From NCBI GenBank assembly GCA_021927905.1, contig BLLK01000075.1, positions 372,001 to 436,000 on the forward strand: a stretch of DNA of 64,000 bases, read 5' to 3'. How positions within the stretch are numbered: the first letter of the stretch is position 1; each line of letters begins with the position of its first letter. The DNA is from Chaetoceros tenuissimus (lineage: Eukaryota > Bacillariophyta > Thalassiosirophyceae > Chaetocerotales > Chaetocerotaceae). Positions 1 through 10,719 of this stretch are shown here, in pieces. The position numbers were made by a program, and so were the translations under genes. The notes under the pieces are model-generated. The model made no database searches. It was not told the DNA's origin and saw only the letters and a list, made by a program, of their open reading frames with translations.

Positions 1-258
1 TAATGTATAGGGCTGGTCAAAATATAAGGGGTGCTACTTGGTTGCATTATCCATACTTTTTTGTAACAGAAAAACTTTTTGAAAATAGAGAAACAGCCAA
101 TGACGACATGCGATATGACTTCAATCTATCCCCTTTATGCAGGGGGTATTTCAGGAAAGAATAGTTTTCCCGAACCCGTGAATTATTTTGTCACTTTTTT
201 TAGAAAATATGAAGTCGCTTTCTAGACTATTCCTTTACGAGGACTTTCATTTGTTTGG

Positions 259-1230
259 ATGACCTCCTTACTCTTGCCGAAAATGTTCACCATGTACACT
301 CCTAGTAAGAAGAAAATCATAACATTTGTTTGTGTCTGTGCAGTTCTTGCTATTTATAACACCGGCGATAAAAATGCTTTTGGCTCCATCGCTAGAATTC
401 TATACACTGAAGATGAACTCGAACAAATGAGAAATGACTTTGGTTGCATCAGTCGTCGTCTACACAAGTTGATTTATGTTCATATTCCAAAAACGTGAGT
501 ATTTAGCAGCCAGGCTTATGATCCTTATTATTTACATTCATTATCAACACAGACATTTCCTCATTTATTTTTATATGCAGTGGTGGGTCAACCTTTGAAC
601 ATTCTGAATTGATGGAAGATGCTGTTTCTGATCAAAAGGCAAACCTTCGCTCGTCGACCTCTTTGGGGACATCATCCCATCTTTAACTTGAAAAACAACG
701 CTGAAGAACGTGGAATTGCTGACTTTCATACTGCAGCTACGATCAGACATCCTTGTGGTCGATTCATCAGTGCATTTCGTTATTTAAAATCTGATATTTG
801 TGGTGGAATGGACAAAAGACTGCGTGAGAAATTTGGTATACTGCCTGATACAACTCTAGATGACTATGTTCAATATCTTGAAGATACGCATTGGGACAAT
901 TTATACATGCACTTTATACCACAGTATCAACATGTCGTGAATCAGAATATGACCAAAGTTGATGTTGATAATATTTTATGTAACGAGCAATGGGATGAAG
1001 GTGTTCAAAGGCTGCAATCCGTTTTGGGTGTTAAAATGATGGGGATACGAAGAGGATTAGGATCTACCTCTGACCACGTCTTGCAAAATCATCATGAGAA
1101 GTGTCAAGATTTGAAACCTGAAACTCGTGAAGCTATTGTACGCTTTTATGCTATGGACTATTGTTTATTTGAATATGATGAATTGCCATCCGATGAAAAA
1201 GAGGGTATTTGTAAAAAAAAAATTCAAGTC
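259..1230 (+). pseudogene. sulfotransferase-like gene, probably frameshifted
   Basis: Exon 1 (259-494) starts at an ATG and encodes a membrane-anchor-like N-terminus, ending in HIPKT. A GTGAGT...GCAG intron (495-580) joins it to exon 2, completing HIPKTGGSTFEHS, the 5'-phosphosulfate-binding loop of the Sulfotransfer_2 type. Further on, RHPCGRFISAFRYLK (about 747-790) fits the 3'-phosphate-binding segment, and DYCLFEYDE (about 1155-1180) fits the usual C-terminus. The two halves of exon 2 lie in different frames, with a one-base shift near 640-665 and no intron to explain it, so the copy is broken or holds a sequence error. No stop follows the C-terminus, and the frame runs on into the next gene. 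The family transfers sulfate from PAPS to carbohydrate in the Golgi; the exact substrate cannot be told. Confidence 0.6.
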
Positions 1231-2429
1231 ATGTTTCAAATCAACAAGTTCAGGCGAAAACGGTCCTCTATTGCAGTGGCTCTTCTTGCTGTCATTGGTA
1301 TACTCCTGATTTTGAGACAAGAGCTCTCCTTACAGCAGACGAAACAAACAACACAAGAGATGCATTCAGATTTCAGTTCTCAGAAGATACTCTCAAACAA
1401 GCTGCTGACTTTCAACAGAATGGACACGCTTTCGAATCTACAATCGCGACGGCCTTCTTCGAGCTTCCAAATAGCAAGCATGGTATTGAGGAGTATCTAG
1501 ACTGGACCAAGAACTCATTGTGTCTCAAAGATGCGATGGTAATTTTTACAAACGTTCCTGACAAGCTAACTCCACTTCGTGAGCATGCAAAGGATCGCAC
1601 CATCATTGTACCTATGCAAATGGATGAAATAGAGGTTGGAAATGATGTACATATTACAGATGAACAATGGGAACATCAACTGGAAATCGTCAGTGGCTTT
1701 TACAAAGGAAAGCATCTCGATGTTAACCTATTCAAGATTTGGGCAGGTAAATCATGGCTCGTGAATCAAGCTTTAGAGCTCAATCCATTTAGCAGTGATG
1801 TTTACCACTGGATGGACATTGGTCACTTTCGTAAGGAGCCTTGGTTCTGTGGAGAGACTGTCGTACGTCATCCTGAAGTTGTCCCAGAAGATAGAATGAT
1901 GTTATTCATGCGAAGAGACATACGAATTCAAGGAAATAGAGAAGTTCCTGATGCTATTGTAGTCAAGGATGAATTTACAAACACATTCATTCCTGGAGGA
2001 TGGATTGCTGGAAGAGCGAATATGTGGCCAGAGTTTCTTCAAAGATTCGAGGAGACCATCGCAATGTATATGCTCGTTGGGGTTTCTCTCACCGAAGATC
2101 AGGCTCTTTTGGAAACGACATGTATTCGTAATGAAGGTTTGTGTGCTCTTGTGCGTCGTGATAATCATGTTGGGTATCTAGATCCATCAGAACAATTTGA
2201 AACATGTAGCGATGAAGAGTGTAAGGAAAAAGCAGGATGGAGACAAGGAGGATGGTGTGACTTCTTCAATATGAAGTATTACTTTTGGCATGGAGGCAAT
2301 TTTAAGTTTTGGGATCCAGCGACAGGATATCCTACTGAAGATGAAGATTTTGGGCTTTGGCATCCATTTGTGGATCAGGTTGCTACAAAACGAGTCATGT
2401 ATCTACAAGATTTTTCGAAAAAGAATTAG
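1231..2429 (+). pseudogene. HtrL/YibB-like protein, copy 1, N-terminus out of frame
   Basis: The main frame (from 1518, and open upstream to at least 1290) is closely similar to the intact paralogue at 3510-4673. It carries the same landmarks: WAGKSWLVNQALELNPF, YHWMDIGHFR, GGWIAGR and LTEDQALLETTCIRNEG. These fit the HtrL/YibB family, thought to be glycosyltransferase-like. The N-terminal anchor (ATG at 1231, RKRSSIAVALLAVIGIL) is in another frame; comparison with the paralogue places a small deletion near 1300. The anchor frame is also continuous with the upstream sulfotransferase, so no normal 5' region remains. Translation from 1518 would give a 303-residue soluble product. Either a pseudogene or an assembly error; family assignment is moderate. 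Confidence 0.6.
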
Positions 2430-3509
2430 ATGACCTAGAAGCTACCAAAGCAAAACGGACAACAACACAAAATATTTTAATATTAGTTTTTATAAAGTTT
2501 ACAAAGTCTAGTATGTTTCATCCATGTTCAAAATTTCTATTTCAAAAGCTAACTTCTAACAAACAAGGAAAAACTGGACGACAGTCACCAAAAACTTGTA
2601 GATGTGATGTTTCAAGACCATATTTTGTCTAGACATATTTGGAGAAGGTTATTTTGTTTGCATTTTCTATCATTTATTGGCTTGCAATCAGAAGAACTTC
2701 TGTAACATTAGAAATAGCCAATGACGGCTTCTCATATTTAATCATTGGTTCTCTAATTTCCCCTGGTTTAAAAGGGGGAATTGCTTGGTCGGCTCACTGA
2801 ATCGGTGACCTACAACAAAGGATACAGGAATGCTTTAGTCTTATTTTCAGTTGTCGGATACCCTACAAGATACCATATAAAAACATAATACATTGATATT
2901 TCTACAACTTGTCTCAATCATTTCATATACTTTCACAACTCAAGATGATGTGCTAAATATCTCTTAGCTGTGCATATCAAATTGTGAATAGAAGCAAAAC
3001 AAACTTTAAATACCTATTAGGTGAGTCATACTACGCTTTGAATACAATCCCTGAACTTTTTTAACTACATGGCTTGATCCATCATACACCTTTCATGAGT
3101 AAAATGAAATAAGTGAATGTGAATATGTTCATTATTTTAATCATTGTAAAAGATGATTATTTCTTTCTTTGGCAGCGTAGACTAGACTATTCCAGTATTT
3201 TTTTGAAATTGCATCCAAAATTTGTACGTAGGACAAAGAGCATTCCTTCTCGGGACTGAATGTATGACACCTGTCAGAGTAGGGAGGCTAAAGGAGGATT
3301 GACTTTCTTTTTCCCAAGCATACGTTCGTACCTATTATACTGTTATTACTTACTAAAATTGTACATTCGGAGTATCCATGAATGACCGTGAGCGAGTTTG
3401 TCATTTTTCTATTTTTTTTATCATTTTTGAAAAGAGTTTGCATGTCTAGATGTACAAACCAAGTACTTGATCTATTACCTTCATAATCAAAACATATACC
3501 TCTGACATC
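2430..3509. other. intergenic, about 1.1 kb, nothing recognised
   Basis: AT-rich spacer between the two HtrL/YibB-like copies. Only short frames without family signatures are present. It must hold the promoter of the 3510 gene, but no clear TATA or Inr element could be singled out. Confidence 0.6.
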
Positions 3510-4673
3510 ATGATTCATACTACAAAAGTCAAGTCAAACCGTAAGCGATCCATTGCAGTGGCTCTTCTTGCTGTCGTTGGTATACTTACACTTTGTTCTC
3601 CCGACATTAATACAAGATCCCTAAGGAACCAAAGAGACGAGTTGAAATACAAGTTTTCAGAAGAGATTCTCAAACAAGCTGCTGACTTCCAAAAGCAAGG
3701 AGTAACATTTAATTCTACAATCGCGACAGCCTTCTTCGAGCTTCCAAATAGTAACCATGGTATTGAAGAGTATCTAGAATGGACCAAGAACTCGTTGTGT
3801 CTCAAAGATGCGATGGTGATTTTTACAAACGTACCTGAGAAGCTAGCACCACTTCGTGAGCATGCAAAAGATCGCACCATCATTGTACACATGGAAATGA
3901 GTCATGTCGAGGTTGGAAATGATGTACATATTACAGATGAACAATGGGAACATCAAAATGAATTAAATAACAAGGGGAAAAATTTCAATCTGTACAAAGT
4001 ATGGGCAGGTAAATCATGGCTTGTGAATCAAGCCATCGAGCTGAATCCATTCAACAGTGATGTCTATCATTGGATGGATATTGGGATTTTCAGAGAAACA
4101 GATGCTTTCTGTGGAGAGACAGTCGTACGCCATCCTGAAATTGTACCAGAAGATAGAATGTTGTTATTCATGCGAAGAAACCTCTGGGCTATTGATAAAC
4201 CTGAAGATATTGTAGTCAAAGATGAATTCGCATCGACATTTATTACTGGAGGATGGATTGCTGGAAGACCGAATGTATGGCCAGAGTTCCTCCGAAGATT
4301 CGAAGAGACCGTTGCAATGTATTTGTTTACTGGAGTATCTCTCACTGAAGACCAGGCTCTTTTGGAGACTACTTGTATTCGTAATGAAGGACTATGTGGA
4401 CTCATTGTGAAAGATAATCATGTCGGGTATCTTGACCCATCAGAGCAATATGAATATTGCGATAATGTTGAAGTGTGTAAGGAAAAGGCAGGATGGAGAA
4501 CAGGGATGCCAGGAGGTTTCTTTGCATTCTTCAATTCAAAGTATTTCTTCTACCATGGAGGCAATTTCAAGTTATGGGATCCATCGACAGGCATTCCAAC
4601 AGAAGATGAAAACTTTTCTCTTTACCATGGATTTTCAAAGGAGGAGACAAGTACAAAGAAACATTACATGTAA
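3510..4673 (+). CDS. HtrL/YibB-like type II membrane protein, intact copy
   Basis: Single exon, 387 residues from an ATG. The N-terminus is short and basic (KSNRKR), followed by a hydrophobic anchor at about residues 14-30 (IAVALLAVVGILTL), as in type II Golgi or ER proteins. The rest is lumenal: DAMVIFTNVPEKL, WAGKSWLVNQAIELNPF, YHWMDIGIFR, FITGGWIAGR and LTEDQALLETTC. This order fits the HtrL/YibB family, where a W-hD-hG segment follows a 'nPF' motif and a DQ lies near the C-terminus. Members are uncharacterised but resemble glycosyltransferases; the function here is inferred. It is the tandem paralogue of the damaged gene at 1231-2429. Both use the same direction, which suggests tandem duplication. 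A sulfotransferase next door is consistent with glycan modification. Confidence 0.7.
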   Translation: MIHTTKVKSNRKRSIAVALLAVVGILTLCSPDINTRSLRNQRDELKYKFSEEILKQAADFQKQGVTFNSTIATAFFELPNSNHGIEEYLEWTKNSLCLKDAMVIFTNVPEKLAPLREHAKDRTIIVHMEMSHVEVGNDVHITDEQWEHQNELNNKGKNFNLYKVWAGKSWLVNQAIELNPFNSDVYHWMDIGIFRETDAFCGETVVRHPEIVPEDRMLLFMRRNLWAIDKPEDIVVKDEFASTFITGGWIAGRPNVWPEFLRRFEETVAMYLFTGVSLTEDQALLETTCIRNEGLCGLIVKDNHVGYLDPSEQYEYCDNVEVCKEKAGWRTGMPGGFFAFFNSKYFFYHGGNFKLWDPSTGIPTEDENFSLYHGFSKEETSTKKHYM

Positions 4674-4830
4674 TGACAGTCAGCCATCATGCACTTCTAA
4701 TTGTTAAAATAATTCACTATTTGAAATCAACGCGCTAAAGATTTATCTCGTCTCAAGTTCATCACATTCTGGTAGACACAATGCTGGTAAGGAGTCTATC
4801 TTCGGATTCATTTCGTCTTTGACTCACACA

Positions 4831-6669
4831 CTACAGCTCATCTCTTCCTGCTCGATCTTCTCTAATCTGTGTCGGATGGATACTTACTGCACCAAACTCC
4901 ATCAAAAGTGTACGTACAGGATGCCCATCTTCAGGAAAGATTTGTTCAGCCATCCAGAGGGCACTGCCTCCTTGCCCAGTACGACCAATTTGAGCATTCA
5001 CGTCGACCCTTCCTTGAGAAATAAGAGTCGCAACCACATCATGCTTTCCAGTTCGAATTGCTTCATGGAGTGGTTCCCATCCATTGACGTCTCTGCTGCT
5101 TACTAAATCAGGACAAAAAGTGATGAATTGAGTAATCTCTTCTACATCTCCTGTATGGATAGATCTTACTAAATCATTTCGGTCACAATGTGCATCTTCA
5201 TTAATAGCCTCATCATTTTGCTGAGATTTCATCTCTTCCTGTTTTACAATTTCTTCCGTATCTTCGGTGTTGGAAGCATAATTGTAGTAATCATCTTGAA
5301 TATCATCATCATCATCATCATCATCATCATAATACTGCTCTTCTGCATCATCATCTCTTGCTCTTTCTTCCGTTTCTTGATCCCAGCCATCTCGAACACG
5401 CTTTGTAGCAACATAATCATCTTCCTTGTCCGCGTCTTGCAGTTTCTTCTCGAACCGTTGCTCCCGTCTCTCTTCCGCAAGCATATACGCTACATCTTCT
5501 GGATCTTCATCGTACATGTCCTTCATGCTCTTCATTTTCTCTTCGTGAAGATATTCATCGGAAGGAGCAGTACATTGTTTACTTCCGTCATTCGATGCTT
5601 CACAGTAGGAATACTTTGGATCCACACGCTTGTTCGCTGGTTCCTTTTCTCTTGGTTCATGTTTATGATGCTTGGAGTATTCAGGTTCAAAGTAACCACC
5701 ATCATCGTGGCTATCATAGTCATCGCAAAAGAAGAGACACGCATTCTTCCGTTTTGGTACAACCCGAATAGTCAAAAAGCAAAAGACCCAAGTCCCCAAT
5801 ATAAAAAAGAAAGTAATCCATTTTCCCATGGCTCGTCTCCATCCTTTTCTATTTTCAGTCTCTACTTTCTCTGTGACATCTTTAGTCTTGTCTAGATTGT
5901 CCTGTGCTATAGTTTCCATTTCTTGTAAATCTTGATTCTGAGAAGCAATTGTAGATTTGATATTGAGAGAAGAAGCTTTCAATTGATCAGCCATTTGTGA
6001 TATTTCCTCTTGAAGTATTTCTTCTTGCTCTTGTTGAATTTGTTCTGGTGTCTTTTTAGGCATGGGTTTATCAATTTTCATAGCAACTGGTTGTATATTT
6101 GCTCCTTCTTCCGATTCTTCATCCAATGAAAATTCCTGCATGTATTCATCATCCTCTTTCTTGGGTAAATCATCGAAATAGACACGTTGGACTAAATTTC
6201 GTATCTTGTCATCTTCGTCCCTCTCCTCTTGCGAAAACGTCTTAATCAAGTATTCATTATTCTGACAAGCAACTTGTACATTGGTACGAAGGTATAGCAT
6301 AACATCTTGAATCTGATTCCAGCCTTCGTCGTCTAAATATATTTCTTCTTCTGGTTGTACATGAGTCGATAAACCTGTGTAATCTTCTTCATGTGATACA
6401 TAATATGTGTTGTACAAATGATGTGATAGCTGCTCAAGTTCATAAAGTAAATTCTGAGCCACTGACATTTGCTCTCTGAGGATTGGGATCGAGAATGGCT
6501 TTGCTTCTTCTTGTTGGTCATCTTCTTCTTGTTGCTCTACTAGGTTTCGATTCATGCAATGCAATAGCCGACGAAGTTGAAGAGATTGTCGATGAAAACT
6601 AGTCATTCCATCGTAGTACTCGGCTCCCTTATTTGCTGTATCTTGTAATATATCTGGAGAAGTTTGCAT
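4831..6669 (-). CDS. Use1-like SNARE with TM segment and C-terminal ankyrin repeats
   Basis: Single exon, 612 residues, using the ATG at 6669; the longer open frame upstream starts with TTG only. Residues 1-200 are helical with acidic stretches. Residues 218-270 (ISQMADQLKASSLNIKS and onwards) form a heptad-rich SNARE-type helix like that of Use1, the Qc-like ER SNARE of retrograde Golgi-ER traffic. A basic stretch (RKGWRRAMGK) precedes a single transmembrane segment at about 284-304 (WITFFFILGTWVFCFLTI). In Use1 the protein ends about here. This one adds about 300 residues: a Cys-containing, charged, low-complexity region with a run of nine Asp, then two or three ankyrin repeats at about 505-600 (DVNGWEPLHEAIRTGKHDVV). 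In a tail-anchored topology that part would be lumenal. The gene converges on the HtrL/YibB-like gene. Confidence 0.65.
   Translation of the reverse strand: MQTSPDILQDTANKGAEYYDGMTSFHRQSLQLRRLLHCMNRNLVEQQEEDDQQEEAKPFSIPILREQMSVAQNLLYELEQLSHHLYNTYYVSHEEDYTGLSTHVQPEEEIYLDDEGWNQIQDVMLYLRTNVQVACQNNEYLIKTFSQEERDEDDKIRNLVQRVYFDDLPKKEDDEYMQEFSLDEESEEGANIQPVAMKIDKPMPKKTPEQIQQEQEEILQEEISQMADQLKASSLNIKSTIASQNQDLQEMETIAQDNLDKTKDVTEKVETENRKGWRRAMGKWITFFFILGTWVFCFLTIRVVPKRKNACLFFCDDYDSHDDGGYFEPEYSKHHKHEPREKEPANKRVDPKYSYCEASNDGSKQCTAPSDEYLHEEKMKSMKDMYDEDPEDVAYMLAEERREQRFEKKLQDADKEDDYVATKRVRDGWDQETEERARDDDAEEQYYDDDDDDDDDIQDDYYNYASNTEDTEEIVKQEEMKSQQNDEAINEDAHCDRNDLVRSIHTGDVEEITQFITFCPDLVSSRDVNGWEPLHEAIRTGKHDVVATLISQGRVDVNAQIGRTGQGGSALWMAEQIFPEDGHPVRTLLMEFGAVSIHPTQIREDRAGRDEL
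5302..5330. repeat. (ATC)n microsatellite coding for poly-Asp
   Basis: Nine to ten ATC units on the plus strand lie within the SNARE-ankyrin gene and encode its Asp run. Slippage here would change the length but keep the frame. Confidence 0.9.
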
Positions 6670-7374
6670 GTTGAACAAGTTTCAATTGTAGGATGTATCA
6701 TATGGTATATGTAGATAGAAATTGTGAAAATGTAAAAGCATCTTAATTCGATCAATCCGTTATTATCTAATGTCTTGTTATCTAGCTAGTGACAAACGCC
6801 AACAAAGTAAAAGATGGTTCTCTATCCTCAAATTCTCGCTCTAAATACACCCTTTGTCCGCTTGCTGTTTTGTACGGAGAGTAGGGAGCATTCCGGCCGG
6901 ACCTGGTAGTTCCGCATGACACATCCTCCAGTAGCAGAGACACTTCATGAGGGTAGATACCTTTTATAAATTGACTAAGCATCAATACTTTCTACTATTG
7001 CGTATAATGAAACCAGTCAAAATTTCACATCAAATAAAGAACAAGCTACTTCACTCTCGAAGAAGCAAGCGAGCTGCTGTCAAGCCTTTTGCTTTGGCTT
7101 CCATACTAGTTATTGTAACGTACGTATTATCATGTTCTCGTTTTTCTTCCCGTTCCCTGTAATCTTTTTCCGGCAAAGGATGCTTTCTGACAAATAGTTG
7201 TCTTATCGGAGAAATAGGCCTCAAAACAGGCCAGCATACAGAATGAATTGGCTGAACAATAAACGGAAGAACGTGAGAACGTGATTCTTCTAATGCTGTT
7301 TTCTGACCATAATGCATTCCTCTCCCCCGCCTATCATTTATTTCATCCATTCTATCTACAACATAGATATCATC
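6670..7374. other. divergent intergenic region between SNARE-ankyrin and HSF genes
   Basis: About 700 bases between two divergent start codons; both promoters must lie here. Short frames on both strands show no family features. GAA and TTC triplets cluster at 7265-7290, about 90-110 bases upstream of the HSF start, but their spacing does not form a clean heat-shock element. Confidence 0.55.
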
Positions 7375-8466
7375 ATGACAGCCTATACTGACTATGCTGA
7401 CCATATCGATGTATTTGTGCAAAGAAGGGGACCCAAAGGCGGCCTTGTCTTTCCTGTGAAGCTATTCCTACTCCTAAAATACATCGACCTAAAAGAGCCC
7501 CAATTGAAGACAATCATCTCATGGAATCATCACGGCAGGAGCTTCAAGATACATGATCACAAGCAGTTCCGCCAAATCATCTTGCCCCGCTTCTATGCAA
7601 ACATTAGCAAAGAAACATTTCGGCGACAACTGAGCTTATGGGGCTTCCGAAGGATTTCCTATGGTGTAGAAAACAATGGATCCTATTATCACGAGAAGTT
7701 TCTCCGAAGCAAGGATTACCTTTGTCGACTGATTCGGCGAAATGAAACATCTGGTCCACCTCTACCAGAAAGTGAAGAGCCAGACTTTGATCGTATGAAA
7801 GCTATGCCATTATCTGAGCAACATCGACTTACGACACCAGAGTCAGATGATGAGCTTTTTGAGATCATGCTTCTATCTTCGAATGCTGATGCCGCAAAGA
7901 AGGAGAGTAGTAGTAATCAATCTCAAACGAAAGTATCTTCCAATGCAAATGCTTCAATGATTAGTATGAACCCTAGCCTCGACTCAGCAAGCCTTCTTCA
8001 TCCGCTCAATAGCAGTTACATAAGCCAAGAATCGTCGCTCTTGAACAACAGCATGATGGAAAGTACTATTGTTAACCCAACCTCAAATCATCATCAATTA
8101 TTGTCTGCTATGATGACGTCCAATGCCCCTTCTAGTAGTGCAAATTATGCTCGAAATAGTATGGACCCGCCAAGCCTCAACAACAGTTACCAGGGGGCGA
8201 TGCAATCAACCAACAGCATGACGACCAGTGCTATGATGCATCCTCATGCCCTTCCTTTCCGCCATACTTCTTTTGAAGGACGATTAAATGATGAAACAAG
8301 ACAAACATATCAAAATATAGATCTTGAACAATTCCTATCAGATGAAAATGAATGGCGATGGAGAAACCTACAGCCATTCCCGATCGGCTTCCAACCACCC
8401 TTATCTCAGAGCGAATCCGAAGAAATGGATCGATTTATGAGTTTCATTAGAAGGAATCAGAAATAA
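7375..8466 (+). CDS. heat-shock-factor-type transcription factor
   Basis: 363 residues from the ATG at 7375 (MTAYTDYADHIDVF). An upstream in-frame ATG at 7312 would add 21 residues ahead of it, but the downstream start fits better. The HSF DNA-binding domain covers about residues 22-120: FPVKLFLLLKYID at its start, then IISWNHHGRSFKIHD, FRQIILPRFYANISKETFRR and LSLWGFRRISYG, the winged-helix order of the family, with K-E-TFRRQLS in place of the classical SFVRQLN. The remainder is Ser/Asn/Met-rich and disordered, and no clear HR-A/B coiled coil was seen. HSFs are the largest transcription-factor family in diatoms, and most are not tied to heat shock. A nuclear DNA-binding role is well supported; targets are unknown. 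Confidence 0.88.
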   Translation: MTAYTDYADHIDVFVQRRGPKGGLVFPVKLFLLLKYIDLKEPQLKTIISWNHHGRSFKIHDHKQFRQIILPRFYANISKETFRRQLSLWGFRRISYGVENNGSYYHEKFLRSKDYLCRLIRRNETSGPPLPESEEPDFDRMKAMPLSEQHRLTTPESDDELFEIMLLSSNADAAKKESSSNQSQTKVSSNANASMISMNPSLDSASLLHPLNSSYISQESSLLNNSMMESTIVNPTSNHHQLLSAMMTSNAPSSSANYARNSMDPPSLNNSYQGAMQSTNSMTTSAMMHPHALPFRHTSFEGRLNDETRQTYQNIDLEQFLSDENEWRWRNLQPFPIGFQPPLSQSESEEMDRFMSFIRRNQK

Positions 8467-9451
8467 AGTCTACAAAGAAATGATGATATCCTTCAACGAA
8501 AAGTATTTAGTACGTCTTTATTTTGGTAAAGGAAAAAGTGTCAATTTGTACTCATCATTTCAACGATGACTATGGAGCGAACGAGAGGCTGTATCATTGG
8601 AGAAGTTGCTTCGTAATGGTCTCTTTCTTCACAGTACTTTTATTTCAAGTCAAACGCAAGCAAAATCATTGAAGACGATGAATATATACGTGGAATGAAC
8701 AAGGGAAATTACAACAGAGGTTAGCCGGCAAACTCACGATCACAAGTGTGTCCAAATCTAACAAGAAAGGTAAACTCTCAGTGCCAATGTTGAAACTTCT
8801 GCTATACTAGCTAGTGCTTCATTTTTACTGCCACTGCCAACCCTTTTTATACACTTGCACTATTTGCAGTTTATCATATGTAAAAGGATGGAAAACAGTT
8901 TAAAGAGTTGAAGAACAAGTTCGGATTTTGCTAGTCATTAGACTATTTTAGGCCATGCGAATTTTCTGTAGAATTCAATCGCTATTTAAACTTCTTCTGT
9001 AGATATAAAGTAATTCAGAGGTATATAAAGAGAATTGTATTTTAATGAAATTTTATTGTGTATTCAACTTCGAAGCCAAGAATGATTCTTCGTGGAAAGG
9101 TGGGCGTCTGTGCTTGATTGGGAAAAGGAATTTAAATAAACAAGAGTCGGGAAAGAAGTGGTAAATTTTGGATTAGAGAAATAAATATCATTGCTTTTAT
9201 TCATAAAATAAACGTTTTCAAATGAATACTTCCAGTGTTTTTCCACCTTTCGTTTATAGAAATCTTTTCAGCTATCGTCATTGTTGACCAATTCCTGTTT
9301 AGCTCAGTTTTGGTGGAATTAGCTCAATCGTGCTTACATAAAAGAAAGAACAACATCCGTTAGTTTTGTTGTTACATAATAATAAGGCATCAATAGAACT
9401 ACTTGAAGCCCAAATGAGCGCAAGGTTTACAATGAGAATTCGTGCTGAAGA
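8467..9451. other. intergenic, about 1 kb, with a DUF1517 exon remnant
   Basis: AT-rich spacer. It holds the 3' region of the HSF gene and the promoter of the DUF1517 gene. The only recognisable content is the short relic at 9063-9135, listed separately. Confidence 0.6.
9063..9135 (+). repeat. relic of DUF1517 exon 2
   Basis: About 70 bases resemble 10450-10510 in the downstream DUF1517 gene. They share TGATTCTT, GTGGAAAGGTG and TGCTTGATTGGGAAAAGG (the last at 9112 and 10481), with small insertions between. It has the same orientation as the gene and is too short to code, so it looks like a decayed partial duplicate. Confidence 0.7.
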
Positions 9452-10719
9452 ATGAAAACTTCGTTTCTAAGAATTCTTTTTCTCCTCTTGTGTATATGTA
9501 GACATGTTTCTGCCTTCTCGTCACTCATCCCTTCCTTTTTCCATTCAACAAAGCATCATGCGCAAGAAGAAGAAATACAACATTTGTATTTAGGAATGAA
9601 GAGAGATAGTCATGCCTTGGGAGAGACTTCGATAGCGGATAGTGTCAAGTCGATGAATACAAGAAATTATATGAATCAGACAAAGAGTTTCATGACTTCG
9701 TTTATGATGTCGATGCTCATTACGATGTCATCATTGCTTATTTCGACCAATGATGTGATGGCAATGGATACAATTGAAAGAAGTTACAGTGGCAATGCAA
9801 TATGCAGTCGAAATATTGATGATTGGAATCAATATGAGTACCCTACAAATGTGTTTCTTCCCGATTCTCCTGGAGAGATATTTGTGGCGAGTATTTTTGG
9901 CATTGTGATTGTTGGATATATTTCAAGCTCCATTCAAAAGTCTATAGAGACTCAAAAGGCTGAAGAAGAAAGGAAAAATAAATTGCTACAGACAAAAGTA
10001 ACTGTGACAAAGATTTCCATTGCTGTCAATGTTCCTGATAGAAACGATGAAAATAGCATTCTCTCATATCTTGCAAATGTCAATAGTAAGGATACTTCAC
10101 CTTTAAATCTTGTGAGTGATGTAGCCTCGGAACTGCTAAGACGTAATGAATCTATATTTTCCGCACATACCGAGCGAAGATATTATATAGATGAAGAGGA
10201 GGCTGAAGATGACTTCTTTTTACGAACCATTTCAGAATATGGTGAGTTGAAACTTGAGTCCTTCTTGTATGATTAGTTTCGTCAAAGGTGTATTCATAAT
10301 TCAAATATCAAACAGGCGGGTTTGTGAAAAGCATCACATCACTTGCCTCAGAAGACGAAATTGAACAGGAACAATGGAAGTTTGCTGCAGAGAGTAATGG
10401 CAGGACGTGTGCAGTCATTTCAATTATTCTTTCTGTGGATGGTGTGTTTGATTTTGAAGCATATGATTCTTGGAAAGGTGTGCTTGATTGGGAAAAGGCT
10501 TTGAATGAGATAGCAACTATTGCAGAGACTAATAAACGTTTGAGAAATGCGTCGATATTATGGACACCAAACAGTGATGAAGAAGATCTGTCTCCTAGAA
10601 AGTTATTCTTTGAGTATCCAGATCTCGAACAAGAATATTTAACAGCAGAGTTGTGTAAGAATACCGATTTTGTGCTGCAAAGTGAAAATCTAATTTCGGC
10701 TCCAATCGACGCGCAATAA
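9452..10719 (+). CDS. plastid-targeted DUF1517 family membrane protein
   Basis: Two exons, 9452-10241 and 10316-10719, joined by a 74-nt GTGAGT...ACAG intron in phase 1 (EYG|GFVKSI); 397 residues. The N-terminus is a signal peptide (LFLLLCIC) followed by HVSAFSSLIPSFF, the Ala-Phe cleavage context of diatom plastid presequences. A hydrophobic stretch near residues 85-105 may be a thylakoid signal, and a membrane segment lies near 145-162 (IFVASIFGIVIVGYI). After it come VTVTKISIAVNV, ASELLRRN and, in exon 2, RTCAVISIILSVDGVF, ALNEIATIAE and ASILWTPNSDEEDLSP, the signature block of DUF1517, where WTPQ...LS..EL is typical. The family is found in cyanobacteria and plastids, and its function is not settled. 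Duplicated fragments of the gene flank it on both sides. Confidence 0.82.

Noticed and set aside
5188-5895. 235-codon hydrophobic plus-strand frame
   Set aside because: It is antisense to the SNARE-ankyrin gene; the Ile run mirrors the poly-Asp microsatellite.
7260-7295. GAA/TTC cluster upstream of the HSF gene as a heat-shock element
   Set aside because: The triplets are not in the 5-bp alternating spacing of a true element, so self-regulation cannot be claimed.
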